Source: Allobosea robiniae
GTDB taxonomy: Bacteria > Pseudomonadota > Alphaproteobacteria > Rhizobiales > Beijerinckiaceae
Assembly (NCBI RefSeq): GCF_900102525.1
Contig: NZ_FNBZ01000007.1
Span: 124,001 to 188,000 of the forward strand
Reading direction: 5' to 3'
DNA length: 64,000 nucleotides
In this document: in pieces, positions 18,377 to 25,286 of the stretch
How positions within the stretch are numbered: position 1 is the first letter of the stretch
Layout of the letters: each line of letters begins with the position of its first letter
Translations under genes and position numbers: made by a program
The notes under the pieces: model-generated
Told to the model about the DNA's origin: nothing
Database searches by the model: none
What the model saw: the letters and a program-made list of their open reading frames with translations, nothing else

Positions 18377-18536
18377 AGGTCTCGGAACTCGCCGCCACGC
18401 TGCGTAGCGGGGAAGAAGGCCTTCGGCAAGCCCGAAAAGCGCAACGATATCGGTAGCTAAGCCCTCTTAGGTACCGCGATCATTAACCAAATTACCGCCA
18501 TCGGCCTTGCCTGCATAGGGTTTGGGGATTCTAACA

Positions 18537-18558
18537 ATCCTGTCCAAATCCTGTCCAA
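18537..18558. repeat. Tandem 11-bp repeat before the integrase gene
   Basis: ATCCTGTCCAA occurs twice in immediate tandem, 18 bp before the integrase start and about 160 bp from the tRNA-Arg remnant. Short direct repeats in this position could be arm-type recombinase binding sites; that role is inferred. Confidence 0.6.
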
Positions 18559-18576
18559 GTTCGCGAGGCGTTCTCC

Positions 18577-19995
18577 ATGCCGAAGAAGCTCACCGAGGCA
18601 TCGGTCAAAAAAGCCCTCGCCGACGGCGCCGCGGGCTTGAGCTATGACGTGACGGACGCCGGCGCCGCCGGCCTTATCCTGCGCGCAGCGCCCCGGGGAT
18701 CCTCCTGGCTCGTTCGGTTCATGTGGGGCGGCTCATTCAAGCGCCTTCGTCTCGGCCCGGTCGACCTCGTCTCGCTGACCGTCGCGCGGGAGATCGCGGC
18801 CGCTGCTCGCACGCTGATCCGCGAGCAGGATATCTGTCCGACGGAGGCGTGGGTTCATGATCAACTTGTCCGCCGGCGAGTGCTCGCCAAGCCCGAGCCG
18901 GAGCACGTGTCGCCACCGAAGCCCACGACCTGGACCTACTCTGAGGCGGTCGAGCATTACCTGACCGAGGTGAAGAGGACGCGCCGCGAGCGGACCTGGT
19001 CGGATCGACGGGACATGCTGAACATCGTCGAAATGCGCCCGCTGCGCGACCGCCCCGTCGGCTCCATCGCTCGCCGCGAGATCGCGACGGTCGTCGCAGA
19101 GATCCATCGCAGCGGCCGCGAGCGGCATGCGGCGCATCTCTGCGAAGCTGTCCGGCCGCTCTGGACATGGCTCGCCGGCGATGCGCAGCAATTGCGGTCT
19201 GGCGTTCTCAGCACTGATATGGCCCAGCTTCGGGCGCCTGAGAAAACCAACCGCGAGGGTGTAGACGATGGTGGCTACGTCCCGCCGCCGGCGGAGATTG
19301 GCCGCATCCTCAAGATTGCCCAGGCTGGCGTCGTCGACGAGGTGCTCGCCGATGCGCTCCTGCTGATGCTTTTCACCGCGCAACGCCGTCGCTCGGTCGT
19401 CAATGCGAGGCTGACGGATTTTATCGAAGAGCCCGACGGAAGCCTGACGTGGGCCATCGCCCCGATCCATAGAAAGACTGGACGCGGGAAGAAGCGGACG
19501 CACGACCTTCCGCTGCCATCGACACCCGCAGCAATGGTTCGCCGGCGGATCGCGGCCGTAGCGGCCGACGAGGAAAGCGAATCGCCGTGGCTGTTTCCGG
19601 CGACGCGCCCGCGTCGTGCAGGCGACGAGGTCTCGCATGTCCACGCCGATTCGCTGACACATCTCCTCGACGCCCTTCCTGGGTCTGACGCTGCGCCCCA
19701 CGACATTCGGCGCGGGTTCACGACGCACCTCGAAGACCTCCTCGGCCTCGACGCTTCGGAATTGAAGCTCGTGTTGGATCACTCGGAGGGCAAGAGCGGC
19801 GACGACGTCACCGAGAAGCACTACAGCCGGGCACGACGCCTTGCCCGGAAGGCTGCCATGCTGGAGCCTTGGGCGGCGCTAATCGAAAAGCATGCGGCCG
19901 CCTTGGCGCTCGGAGATCTCGACGCATTGCGCGACGGGATCACCGCCGGGCGCAAGAGGCAGAAGACGAAGAAGGGAACGAAGGCGGCCGCTTGA
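18577..19995 (+). CDS. Tyrosine recombinase / site-specific integrase
   Basis: The 472-aa integrase has an N-terminal arm-binding region (LTEASVKKALADG...LRLGPVDLVSLTVAREIA), a core-binding helical domain (about 115-210) and a catalytic domain. The expected residues are visible: Arg around 270-272 in FTAQRRRSVVNARL, His375 and Arg378 in HDIRRGF, His402 in LDHSEG and Tyr416 in TEKHYSRAR. It reads away from the adjacent tRNA-Arg 3' half, the usual layout for a genomic island integrated at a tRNA. It probably moved the accessory region to its right. Confidence 0.92.
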   Translation: MPKKLTEASVKKALADGAAGLSYDVTDAGAAGLILRAAPRGSSWLVRFMWGGSFKRLRLGPVDLVSLTVAREIAAAARTLIREQDICPTEAWVHDQLVRRRVLAKPEPEHVSPPKPTTWTYSEAVEHYLTEVKRTRRERTWSDRRDMLNIVEMRPLRDRPVGSIARREIATVVAEIHRSGRERHAAHLCEAVRPLWTWLAGDAQQLRSGVLSTDMAQLRAPEKTNREGVDDGGYVPPPAEIGRILKIAQAGVVDEVLADALLLMLFTAQRRRSVVNARLTDFIEEPDGSLTWAIAPIHRKTGRGKKRTHDLPLPSTPAAMVRRRIAAVAADEESESPWLFPATRPRRAGDEVSHVHADSLTHLLDALPGSDAAPHDIRRGFTTHLEDLLGLDASELKLVLDHSEGKSGDDVTEKHYSRARRLARKAAMLEPWAALIEKHAAALALGDLDALRDGITAGRKRQKTKKGTKAAA

Positions 19996-20166
19996 AGAAG
20001 AGCGAATCCGGCCGCATATTTCGGACATCGCCCCTCGCGGGCGGGCTAACCAGGGCTTGAGTTCGGGGCGGTCCAACTGCCTCAAGCCGCCCCATCTATA
20101 AGCGGGCGGGCAGACCAAAGGCTTGGTCATCGGCCATCACGATCGTCGCCTCTTATGCAGGCGGGT

Positions 20167-20206
20167 AACGAGAAAGGCCTCGGAGCGATCCGGGGCCTTT
20201 CTCGTT
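20167..20206. terminator. Strong hairpin after the integrase, probable bidirectional terminator
   Basis: Eighteen-base arms beginning AACGAGAAAGGCC pair around a GCGA tetraloop, with one G-T mismatch, and end in CTCGTT. It lies 172 bp downstream of the integrase stop and 134 bp before the candidate retron RNA, so it would insulate the two units. There is no long T tract, so termination efficiency is uncertain. Confidence 0.55.
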
Positions 20207-20300
20207 AGGGGACGGGCTCGGAACTGCTTCTCAATGTTGTCGCGACTGGCTCATGCTTGCTCCGGTCGCCTCGCGCGCGCGAGGGCCGGAGCCGCTTCTC

Positions 20301-20332
20301 CTGTGGATATAAAATTCGCTGTCAGCGAATTT
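20301..20332 (+). promoter_or_regulatory. Candidate retron promoter with 21-bp palindromic operator
   Basis: AAATTCGCTG and CAGCGAATTT form a perfect inverted repeat around a single T (20312-20332). A TATAAA element (20308-20313) overlaps its left edge, and the palindrome ends 7 bp before the a1 arm of the candidate msr-msd RNA. A symmetric site on a -10 region is what an Xre-type repressor would use, and such a regulator is encoded in this operon. The -35 is not evident; the assignment is inferred. Confidence 0.5.
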
Positions 20333-20339
20333 CATTTGC

Positions 20340-20554
20340 GGTCCCGAGAGAATCAGATACGGCTTAGCCATCGAATGAGAACGGGATGACCTTCACTCAC
20401 TGAAGCCCTGCGGGGCTTCGCGGGAGGCGCAAGCCTCCTACCCAACTCTCCGGCGCGTGCGGGGCATCCGCGGCGACGGGGCGGGCGGCACCGCGAAGGG
20501 CGCGGTGCCGCCCGTACATGCAGGTAATGCGCTTCCGCCCACTTCTCTCGGACC
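20340..20554 (+). ncRNA. Candidate retron msr-msd noncoding RNA
   Basis: Outer arms GGTCCCGAGAGAA (20340-20352) and TTCTCTCGGACC (20543-20554) pair over 12 bp with one bulged C, as retron a1/a2 arms do. Inside, in order, are two short hairpins (20402-20419, GAAGCCC/GGGCTTC; 20423-20438, GGAGGC/GCCTCC with a GCAA loop) that would be msr stems. A 14-bp perfect stem (20482-20495 with 20501-20514, loop AAGGG) would be the msd stem. The segment lies just upstream of a gene for a small membrane protein and of a retron-type reverse transcriptase. The branching guanosine is not identified with confidence. Confidence 0.65.
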
Positions 20555-20603
20555 TGGAAGGGGTCGCCGCAATTTCGCGGCGGCTGGTTCAGAGGAGGCC
20601 TTC

Positions 20604-20771
20604 ATGGAAGGTGAATTCGATCGGAAGCGGCGGCGGGCGAAGACGAGCCGGTTCAATTGGGCCAAGCGCCTGATGCGCCCGCTCACTGTTCGGCTGGCGG
20701 TGGCTGTCGTCGTCGGGATCACGAAGGTGATCGCGGCGTTCTACAAGCTCTACTGCGAGTTTCGGAACTAG
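20604..20771 (+). CDS. Small single-span membrane protein of the retron operon
   Basis: A 55-aa product begins at an ATG with a strong AGAGGAGG Shine-Dalgarno 6 bases upstream. Residues 1-27 are very basic (RKRRRAK). Residues about 28-46 form one hydrophobic helix (LTVRLAVAVVVGITKVIAAF), and the end is short and polar. No family is recognised. It sits between the candidate msr-msd RNA and the Xre/RT pair, the position where retron effectors occur. A small membrane toxin is therefore a reasonable hypothesis; a structural or leader role is also possible. Confidence 0.68.
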   Translation: MEGEFDRKRRRAKTSRFNWAKRLMRPLTVRLAVAVVVGITKVIAAFYKLYCEFRN

Positions 20772-20808
20772 CCCGTCGCCCTGTCTTGTACGCCATCAGG
20801 AGTATGTG

Positions 20809-21114
20809 ATGTTGAACGAGGCGCTCCGCTTGATCCGGGTGTTCCACGACATGAAGCAGGCCGAGGCGGCGAAGGCTCTCGGCGTGTCGGCGTCATATCT
20901 GTCCGAGGTCGAGAAGGGCAAGAAGAAGCCGACGCTGGAGCTCGTCGAGAAGTACGCGGAGACATACCGGATTCCGGCATCGTCGATCATGTATTTCTCC
21001 GAGAACATGGGGCAGACCCGCGCCGTCGAGGCGGCTCGCACTGCTGTTGCCGGCAAAATTATCAAGCTGATGCAGTTCCTCGAAGCGAAGGCCGAGAAGG
21101 TCGATGCCGATTAA
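20809..21114 (+). CDS. Xre-family helix-turn-helix protein linked to retron RT
   Basis: The 101-aa protein starts at ATG 20809, 6 bases after AGGAG; a GTG at 20806 is an alternative. The Cro/C1-type HTH is clear: LRLIRVFHDMKQAEAAKALGVSASYLSEVEKGKKKPTLELVEKYA (about residues 7-52, cited in pieces KQAEAAKALGVSASYLSEVE and KKKPTLELVEKYA). A helical C-terminal extension of about 40 residues follows, possibly for dimerisation or partner binding. It overlaps the RT gene by 11 bp, so the two are translationally coupled. It may bind the palindrome at 20312-20332. Confidence 0.85.
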   Translation: MLNEALRLIRVFHDMKQAEAAKALGVSASYLSEVEKGKKKPTLELVEKYAETYRIPASSIMYFSENMGQTRAVEAARTAVAGKIIKLMQFLEAKAEKVDAD

Positions 21115-21994
21115 GCGAACGACGCACGATCTGGGTCAGTCCAGTCTCTATCGGCTGGTTCGGCGCCGCCGGCTGGGCGAGTTGCTCGACCTGACCGATG
21201 CGCAGCTTCGATATCTCACCAAGTACGCGGACACGCTTTACCGTGAGAGCGACGTTCCGAAGAAGAACGGCGATGGCACCCGGCACATCGAAGACCCCGC
21301 CAAGCTGCTGAAGCAGGCCCAGAGCCGATTGGCGACCCTGCTCTCGCGCATCACCCCACCGGAGTTTCTGTTCTGCCCTGTGAAGCGGCGCTGCTACGTG
21401 ACGAACGCCGCACAGCATCGTGGCCACCGCGTTGTGCGTTCGCTCGACATTCACAAGTACTTCCCGAACACGACCTCGCGACGGGTCTTCTGGTTCTTTT
21501 CGTCGGTGATGAAGTGCGACCGGTCCATGGCCGGAACGTTGACGAAGCTCGCCTGCTATCGAGAGCACCTGCCGACCGGCAGCCCCCTCAGTCCGATCAT
21601 GGCCTTCTTCGCGCACTACGACATGTGGAACGAGATCGCGGCGATCTGCCGCCGTGAGGGGCTGACACTGACCGTCTACGTCGACGACGTGACGGTTTCC
21701 GGCGACAAGGTGTCAGAAAGCCTGGTTTGGGAGATCAGGCAAGCGATCCACCGATCCGGCCTGCGCCACCACAAGGAGAAGGCCTTCTACGATCGTCCCG
21801 CCGAGATCACGGGCGTCATCGTGACGGCCGCCGGCATCGAGGTTCCGCACAAGCAGTTTCGTAAGCTGCGTTTGGCCGTCGCCGCCGCGAAGGAAGCCGG
21901 ATCGCGGCAGACGAAGAAGGCTCAGGAGAAGTTGGATGGCCTCAAGGGTCAGCTAGCCCAAATCCAAAAGGTGTCGGCGACGCTGCAGAATTGA
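21104..21994 (+). CDS. Retron-type reverse transcriptase
   Basis: The 296-aa protein has the expected length for a retron RT. Motifs in order: NAAQH (101-105), matching the retron-specific NAXXH of region X; motif A around Asp115 (VVRSLDIHKYF); motif B LPTGSPLSPI; motif C YVDDVTVSG (192-200) with the catalytic Asp pair and Val in place of the usual Ala; HKEKAFYD; and the region Y element ITGVIVTAAGIEVP (235-248), matching the retron VTG motif. It would copy the msd part of the upstream RNA into msDNA. Its gene overlaps the Xre gene by 11 bp and ends 34 bp before a tRNA-Tyr. Confidence 0.88.
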   Translation: MPIKRTTHDLGQSSLYRLVRRRRLGELLDLTDAQLRYLTKYADTLYRESDVPKKNGDGTRHIEDPAKLLKQAQSRLATLLSRITPPEFLFCPVKRRCYVTNAAQHRGHRVVRSLDIHKYFPNTTSRRVFWFFSSVMKCDRSMAGTLTKLACYREHLPTGSPLSPIMAFFAHYDMWNEIAAICRREGLTLTVYVDDVTVSGDKVSESLVWEIRQAIHRSGLRHHKEKAFYDRPAEITGVIVTAAGIEVPHKQFRKLRLAVAAAKEAGSRQTKKAQEKLDGLKGQLAQIQKVSATLQN

Positions 21995-22028
21995 CAGCCA
22001 GCCGCTGTAGATCGATAAGCCGCGCAAC

Positions 22029-22113
22029 GGGGGAATGTCCCGAGCGGCAAAGGGGGCGGACTGTAAATCCGCTGGCTATGCCTTCGCAGGTTCGAGTCCT
22101 GCTTCCCCCACCA
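22029..22113 (+). tRNA. tRNA-Tyr(GTA)
   Basis: The 85-nt class II tRNA has acceptor strands GGGGGAA/TTCCCCC, anticodon arm GCGGA-CTGTAAA-TCCGC (anticodon GTA), a long variable arm (about CTGGCTATGCCTTC), T arm GCAGGTTCGAGTCCTGC, discriminator A and an encoded CCA. It looks intact. It lies inside the accessory region, so it may be the chromosomal integration target for DNA on its right, or cargo. The next gene on the opposite strand reads 38 bp into its 3' end. Confidence 0.95.
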
Positions 22114-22717
22114 CCATAGATGACCGCTTCCAGTAGCCATCATCGAGCGATGCCCAGAGCGCCATGCTGAGGTATGTGCCGTAAGGTCGCGCCGCCTCTG
22201 GATCGAACCTAGCGTCCTTCGACAGCGAGCCTTCTATCAGTTTGATGGCGCGGGCGATCGAGCCATCACTGAGTGGCAAGACGTCCACATGGCCGAAATG
22301 GAATATTGCCAGGATAGCGGCCGTCCATTCCGACAACCCCCAGAACGACGACACGGACCGGCGCAGGTCGTCGAACGCCATCTCCGGCCAAGCGCGGATC
22401 TCCTCGGCACGAATGACGGTCCCCGCTCCGAATTCCTGGATAGTCCTGATCTTGCGCCCCGACAGCCCGGCCGTACGCAGGAGGTTCTCTGGCAGGTCCC
22501 AAGCGCGGCACTGGCGCTCGTCGCATGCGACCACAACCCTGGCGTGGATCGATGCTGCGGCTTTCGAAGACAGCATCTGACCGATGACGGTTTTCACCAC
22601 CGCCTCGTCCACCGGAGTGTTCTGCGGCAGCGGCACCGGGCGATGTCCGACATCGTCGAATAGCGGCGCGAGAAAGGGATAGGCTTGGCGCAGATGACGG
22701 AAGGCGGCGTCGTCCAC
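22076..22717 (-). CDS. HhH-GPD family DNA glycosylase (AlkA-like), tail fused into tRNA-Tyr antisense
   Basis: The 213-aa protein resembles DNA-3-methyladenine glycosylases. AGLSGRKIRTIQEFG and the helix-hairpin-helix WGLSEWTAAILAIFHFGHVD are followed by LPLSDGSIARAI, which supplies the catalytic Asp position. The last 12 residues (VVGEAGLEPAKA after SM) come from antisense tRNA-Tyr sequence and do not look native, so the original 3' end was probably cut at the tRNA junction. It is divergent from the restriction-enzyme-like gene with 64 bp between starts. It should excise damaged or modified bases; the target is unknown. Confidence 0.8.
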   Translation of the reverse strand: MDDAAFRHLRQAYPFLAPLFDDVGHRPVPLPQNTPVDEAVVKTVIGQMLSSKAAASIHARVVVACDERQCRAWDLPENLLRTAGLSGRKIRTIQEFGAGTVIRAEEIRAWPEMAFDDLRRSVSSFWGLSEWTAAILAIFHFGHVDVLPLSDGSIARAIKLIEGSLSKDARFDPEAARPYGTYLSMALWASLDDGYWKRSSMVVGEAGLEPAKA

Positions 22718-22781
22718 CTAATTGACTCCAGCATAAGGCAAATCGGATCCTGAACACCCCGTACAAGGTGATTCGCAGTCG

Positions 22782-23678
22782 ATGGCTACCGAGAAATTCC
22801 TATCGACGATCAATGACCCCAACACGGCCATAACCCCCATCGATACTGCTATCCGATTTCCCGAGATCCTCGACATGCTTGCCGAGCGATACAAGGACGA
22901 CATCGCCCTTTTCATCAAGATGATCGCCGAGGCGAAGTCGAGCGCAGAGCTTTTGGACCGCATTCGTCAGAGGGGCATTCCGGCGGACCAGCGGATGTCG
23001 CTGCTGAAGATGTTTCGGCGCTGCGTGTCGCCGGTACTCGACACCGAGACGACCAAGAAGTTGAAGATCACAACGCTCAGCCTGGTCGAAAACTACGGCA
23101 CCACCTTCAAGCCGATCGACGTGTTGAAAAAGCAGTTTGCCGAACTTTCGGCCGACGCTAAGGCCGCTTTAGCGGCACTGATCGGCGAGTACGATACCCG
23201 CGGCGCGTCGGGGTATATCCTCACCGACCTCTTCTTCAATTGGTTCGAAGAGCGCTTCAAGGACGTCCTGACAATCGAGGGACCACGCGGCGCCGGCCGC
23301 GACATCGAGCTCAATACGATCTTCAAGGATTTCCCCGGACAGTACCCCTGCGATTTCGTCATCCGAAAGGCAGACACCCAAGAGGTGCTCGCCGTCGGGT
23401 TTGCTCGGTACGATTCGACCCGCGGCGGCGCCCAGTCGGACGACCGCACCGGAGGCAATGCCTACAAGGTCGCGAAGGCTAAGGAATACTGCGACAAGAG
23501 CGGCGACCAGCTCCGCCTGCTCTTCCTCGCCGACGGCCCAGGCCTCGGTCACAAGGACACATGGTTCGAGGCCTGCGACCTCGATGGCCAATGGGACGGC
23601 AATGTCCGGGTGACGACGATGAAGCTTGCCGACGTTCGCGTCACCCAGGATTGGCTTATGCGCGTCGCCTCAAGTTGA
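22782..23678 (+). CDS. Putative type II restriction endonuclease
   Basis: The 298-aa product has no family I can name with certainty. Its context is that of a restriction enzyme: it converges on a DNA methyltransferase gene with a 9-bp 3' overlap. A possible PD-(D/E)xK-like core lies around residues 170-225 (IELNTIFKDFPGQYPCDFVI, then EVLAVGFARYDSTRGGAQSDDR). The N-terminal half is helical. If correct, it cleaves unmethylated DNA at the site protected by the partner methylase. Assignment rests mainly on gene neighbourhood. Confidence 0.6.
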   Translation: MATEKFLSTINDPNTAITPIDTAIRFPEILDMLAERYKDDIALFIKMIAEAKSSAELLDRIRQRGIPADQRMSLLKMFRRCVSPVLDTETTKKLKITTLSLVENYGTTFKPIDVLKKQFAELSADAKAALAALIGEYDTRGASGYILTDLFFNWFEERFKDVLTIEGPRGAGRDIELNTIFKDFPGQYPCDFVIRKADTQEVLAVGFARYDSTRGGAQSDDRTGGNAYKVAKAKEYCDKSGDQLRLLFLADGPGLGHKDTWFEACDLDGQWDGNVRVTTMKLADVRVTQDWLMRVASS

Positions 23679-25040
23679 GGCCAACGCCGAGATCTCGTTC
23701 CGGAACGGGTCGATCAGTTCCTCGTCAACGGCGAACGTGAAGTTCACGGCGGCCCGATTAGATGGGGGCTTGGTCTCGACTTTATTTTTGCCGTCCGGAG
23801 CCCCGAACAGGTCGACTACCTTCGGATCGTCCTCATCGTCAGTCCGGCCCCGATCGACATAGTCGCCCATCTTCTCTGATCCGTGCCGCAAGCGCTTAAG
23901 CGTGGCCTTGATCGCCGCGAAGGATTGATCGAAGCCGATCCAACGGCGTCCCTGATCCTCGGCCGCACGCAGCGTCGTCCCCGAACCACAGAATGGATCG
24001 AGCACCAGGTCCCCCGGATCGCTGCTGGCGCCCACGATCATCCGCATCATGTGCAGGTTCTTCTCGGTCGGGTAGCCGGTGATCTCGATGCTCTGGTGGT
24101 GAGCATCACGGAAGTTCGTCCAGGAATCCGTGTACGGGACCAGCTTGTCGTCGGTGAGATGAACCTTCCGCCTTGGGTTTCCGGTCTTCGACCAGTGGAT
24201 GTCGCCGTTCGCATCCATCTCGTCGAGCTTAGACGGTAGGTACTGCCAGTGCTTCCCGGGCGGCGGCATCATGCCCTTCCACAAACCGCCCGTGGCGCCG
24301 TTGCGCGTGCCGGGGGCATGAACTGGAACGAGCTTGTATCGTCCTTTAGGACCGATCTTGTTGTACTCCTTCGCAATCCATTCCTCGGGCGGCTTCTCGC
24401 CCGGTTGGTTCCACTTGAAGTTGGCCGTCTTCGAATAGAAGAGGACGTAGTCGTTCATGTTGGAATAGCGGTTGCGGGTGTAGTTTTTGCTGCTGCAAGT
24501 CCGCCGGCTGATCAGGTTCCGAAAGTTGGCCGCACCAAAGATCTCGTCCATCACCACTCGCAGGTGCGAAACCATTTGATGGCCGATGTGGACGTAGATC
24601 GACCCGTCGTCGGCAAGGACCTCGCGCATGAGGACGAGCCGGCGCCGCATGTATTCGACGTAAGCGGCGACACCTTGGCTGTCCTTATAGGAATGCTCTA
24701 GCTGGCGTGATTGGAAATCCAGGCCCGTATTGTAGGGCGGGTCGAGATAGATCAGCGTCGCCTTGGTGCCATTGGCAATCATCTGGTGCAGACCGAACAG
24801 GTTGTCGGTGAGTACGACCGAGTTCGGGATAATCGGGGACGGGGTAAGGGCGCCGTCTGCTGAAACGGTAGCGAACCCGCTCGCCAGGGGTTGGAGGATC
24901 TCATCGGTCGTCAGGCGCCCGGGATACGACAGCACCGGTTCGCATGCTGCCTCCGGTAGAGGGTACGGATCACGGTGTGGAAGGACGGCTGTCAGTGCGT
25001 CCTCGCCTAGCTGTTCCTGGCGGTTGATGCCTGTTGCCAC
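23670..25040 (-). CDS. Type II DNA methyltransferase (N6-A or N4-C, beta class)
   Basis: The 456-aa methylase has motif IV first (LIYLDPPYNTGLDF, Asp100), then LVLMREVLADDGSIYVHIGH and FRNLISRRTCSSKNYTRNRY. The SAM-binding motif I comes near the C-terminus (LVLDPFCGSGTTLRAAE). This order marks the beta class of amino methyltransferases; DPPY means N6-adenine or N4-cytosine methylation. It is the modification partner of the convergent restriction-enzyme-like gene. An acidic tail region (RGRTDDEDDPKVVDLFGAP) links to a short C-terminal extension. Confidence 0.9.
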   Translation of the reverse strand: MATGINRQEQLGEDALTAVLPHRDPYPLPEAACEPVLSYPGRLTTDEILQPLASGFATVSADGALTPSPIIPNSVVLTDNLFGLHQMIANGTKATLIYLDPPYNTGLDFQSRQLEHSYKDSQGVAAYVEYMRRRLVLMREVLADDGSIYVHIGHQMVSHLRVVMDEIFGAANFRNLISRRTCSSKNYTRNRYSNMNDYVLFYSKTANFKWNQPGEKPPEEWIAKEYNKIGPKGRYKLVPVHAPGTRNGATGGLWKGMMPPPGKHWQYLPSKLDEMDANGDIHWSKTGNPRRKVHLTDDKLVPYTDSWTNFRDAHHQSIEITGYPTEKNLHMMRMIVGASSDPGDLVLDPFCGSGTTLRAAEDQGRRWIGFDQSFAAIKATLKRLRHGSEKMGDYVDRGRTDDEDDPKVVDLFGAPDGKNKVETKPPSNRAAVNFTFAVDEELIDPFRNEISALAST

Positions 25041-25286
25041 CCGACGCTCTCCAAATCATTTGGTTACCACACGCTTGGTGTAGAGCTGTCGGATTCGCGG
25101 GTAAACGAGTTATCTGGCCGCTGCGATTTTTATCCAACGCCGATGACGCGACCGCACCGTCGCGGACCTATCGTCCTGCGTAAAAATCGTTATCGGCGCG
25201 GAAAAACGCGAACGGCGGCCCCGAACGAGACCGCCGCTTCCCCGCAAGCGACTGAGCGGGCTAGCTAATCCAGCGTGAGGGTTTTC

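Noticed and set aside
18327..18420. Complete tRNA-Arg gene at the integrase side
   Set aside because: After the anticodon stem the sequence shows no D arm or matching 5' acceptor strand (expected to start GTCCCGG on the minus strand).
20482..20514. Long GC hairpin read as a simple Rho-independent terminator
   Set aside because: There is no T tract after it, and it lies inside paired outer arms together with two other hairpins upstream of an RT operon, which fits an msd stem better.
21949..22143. Small minus-strand frame with QDSNLRR...SPPPLPLG
   Set aside because: This is the typical false protein produced by translating the antisense of a tRNA-Tyr gene.
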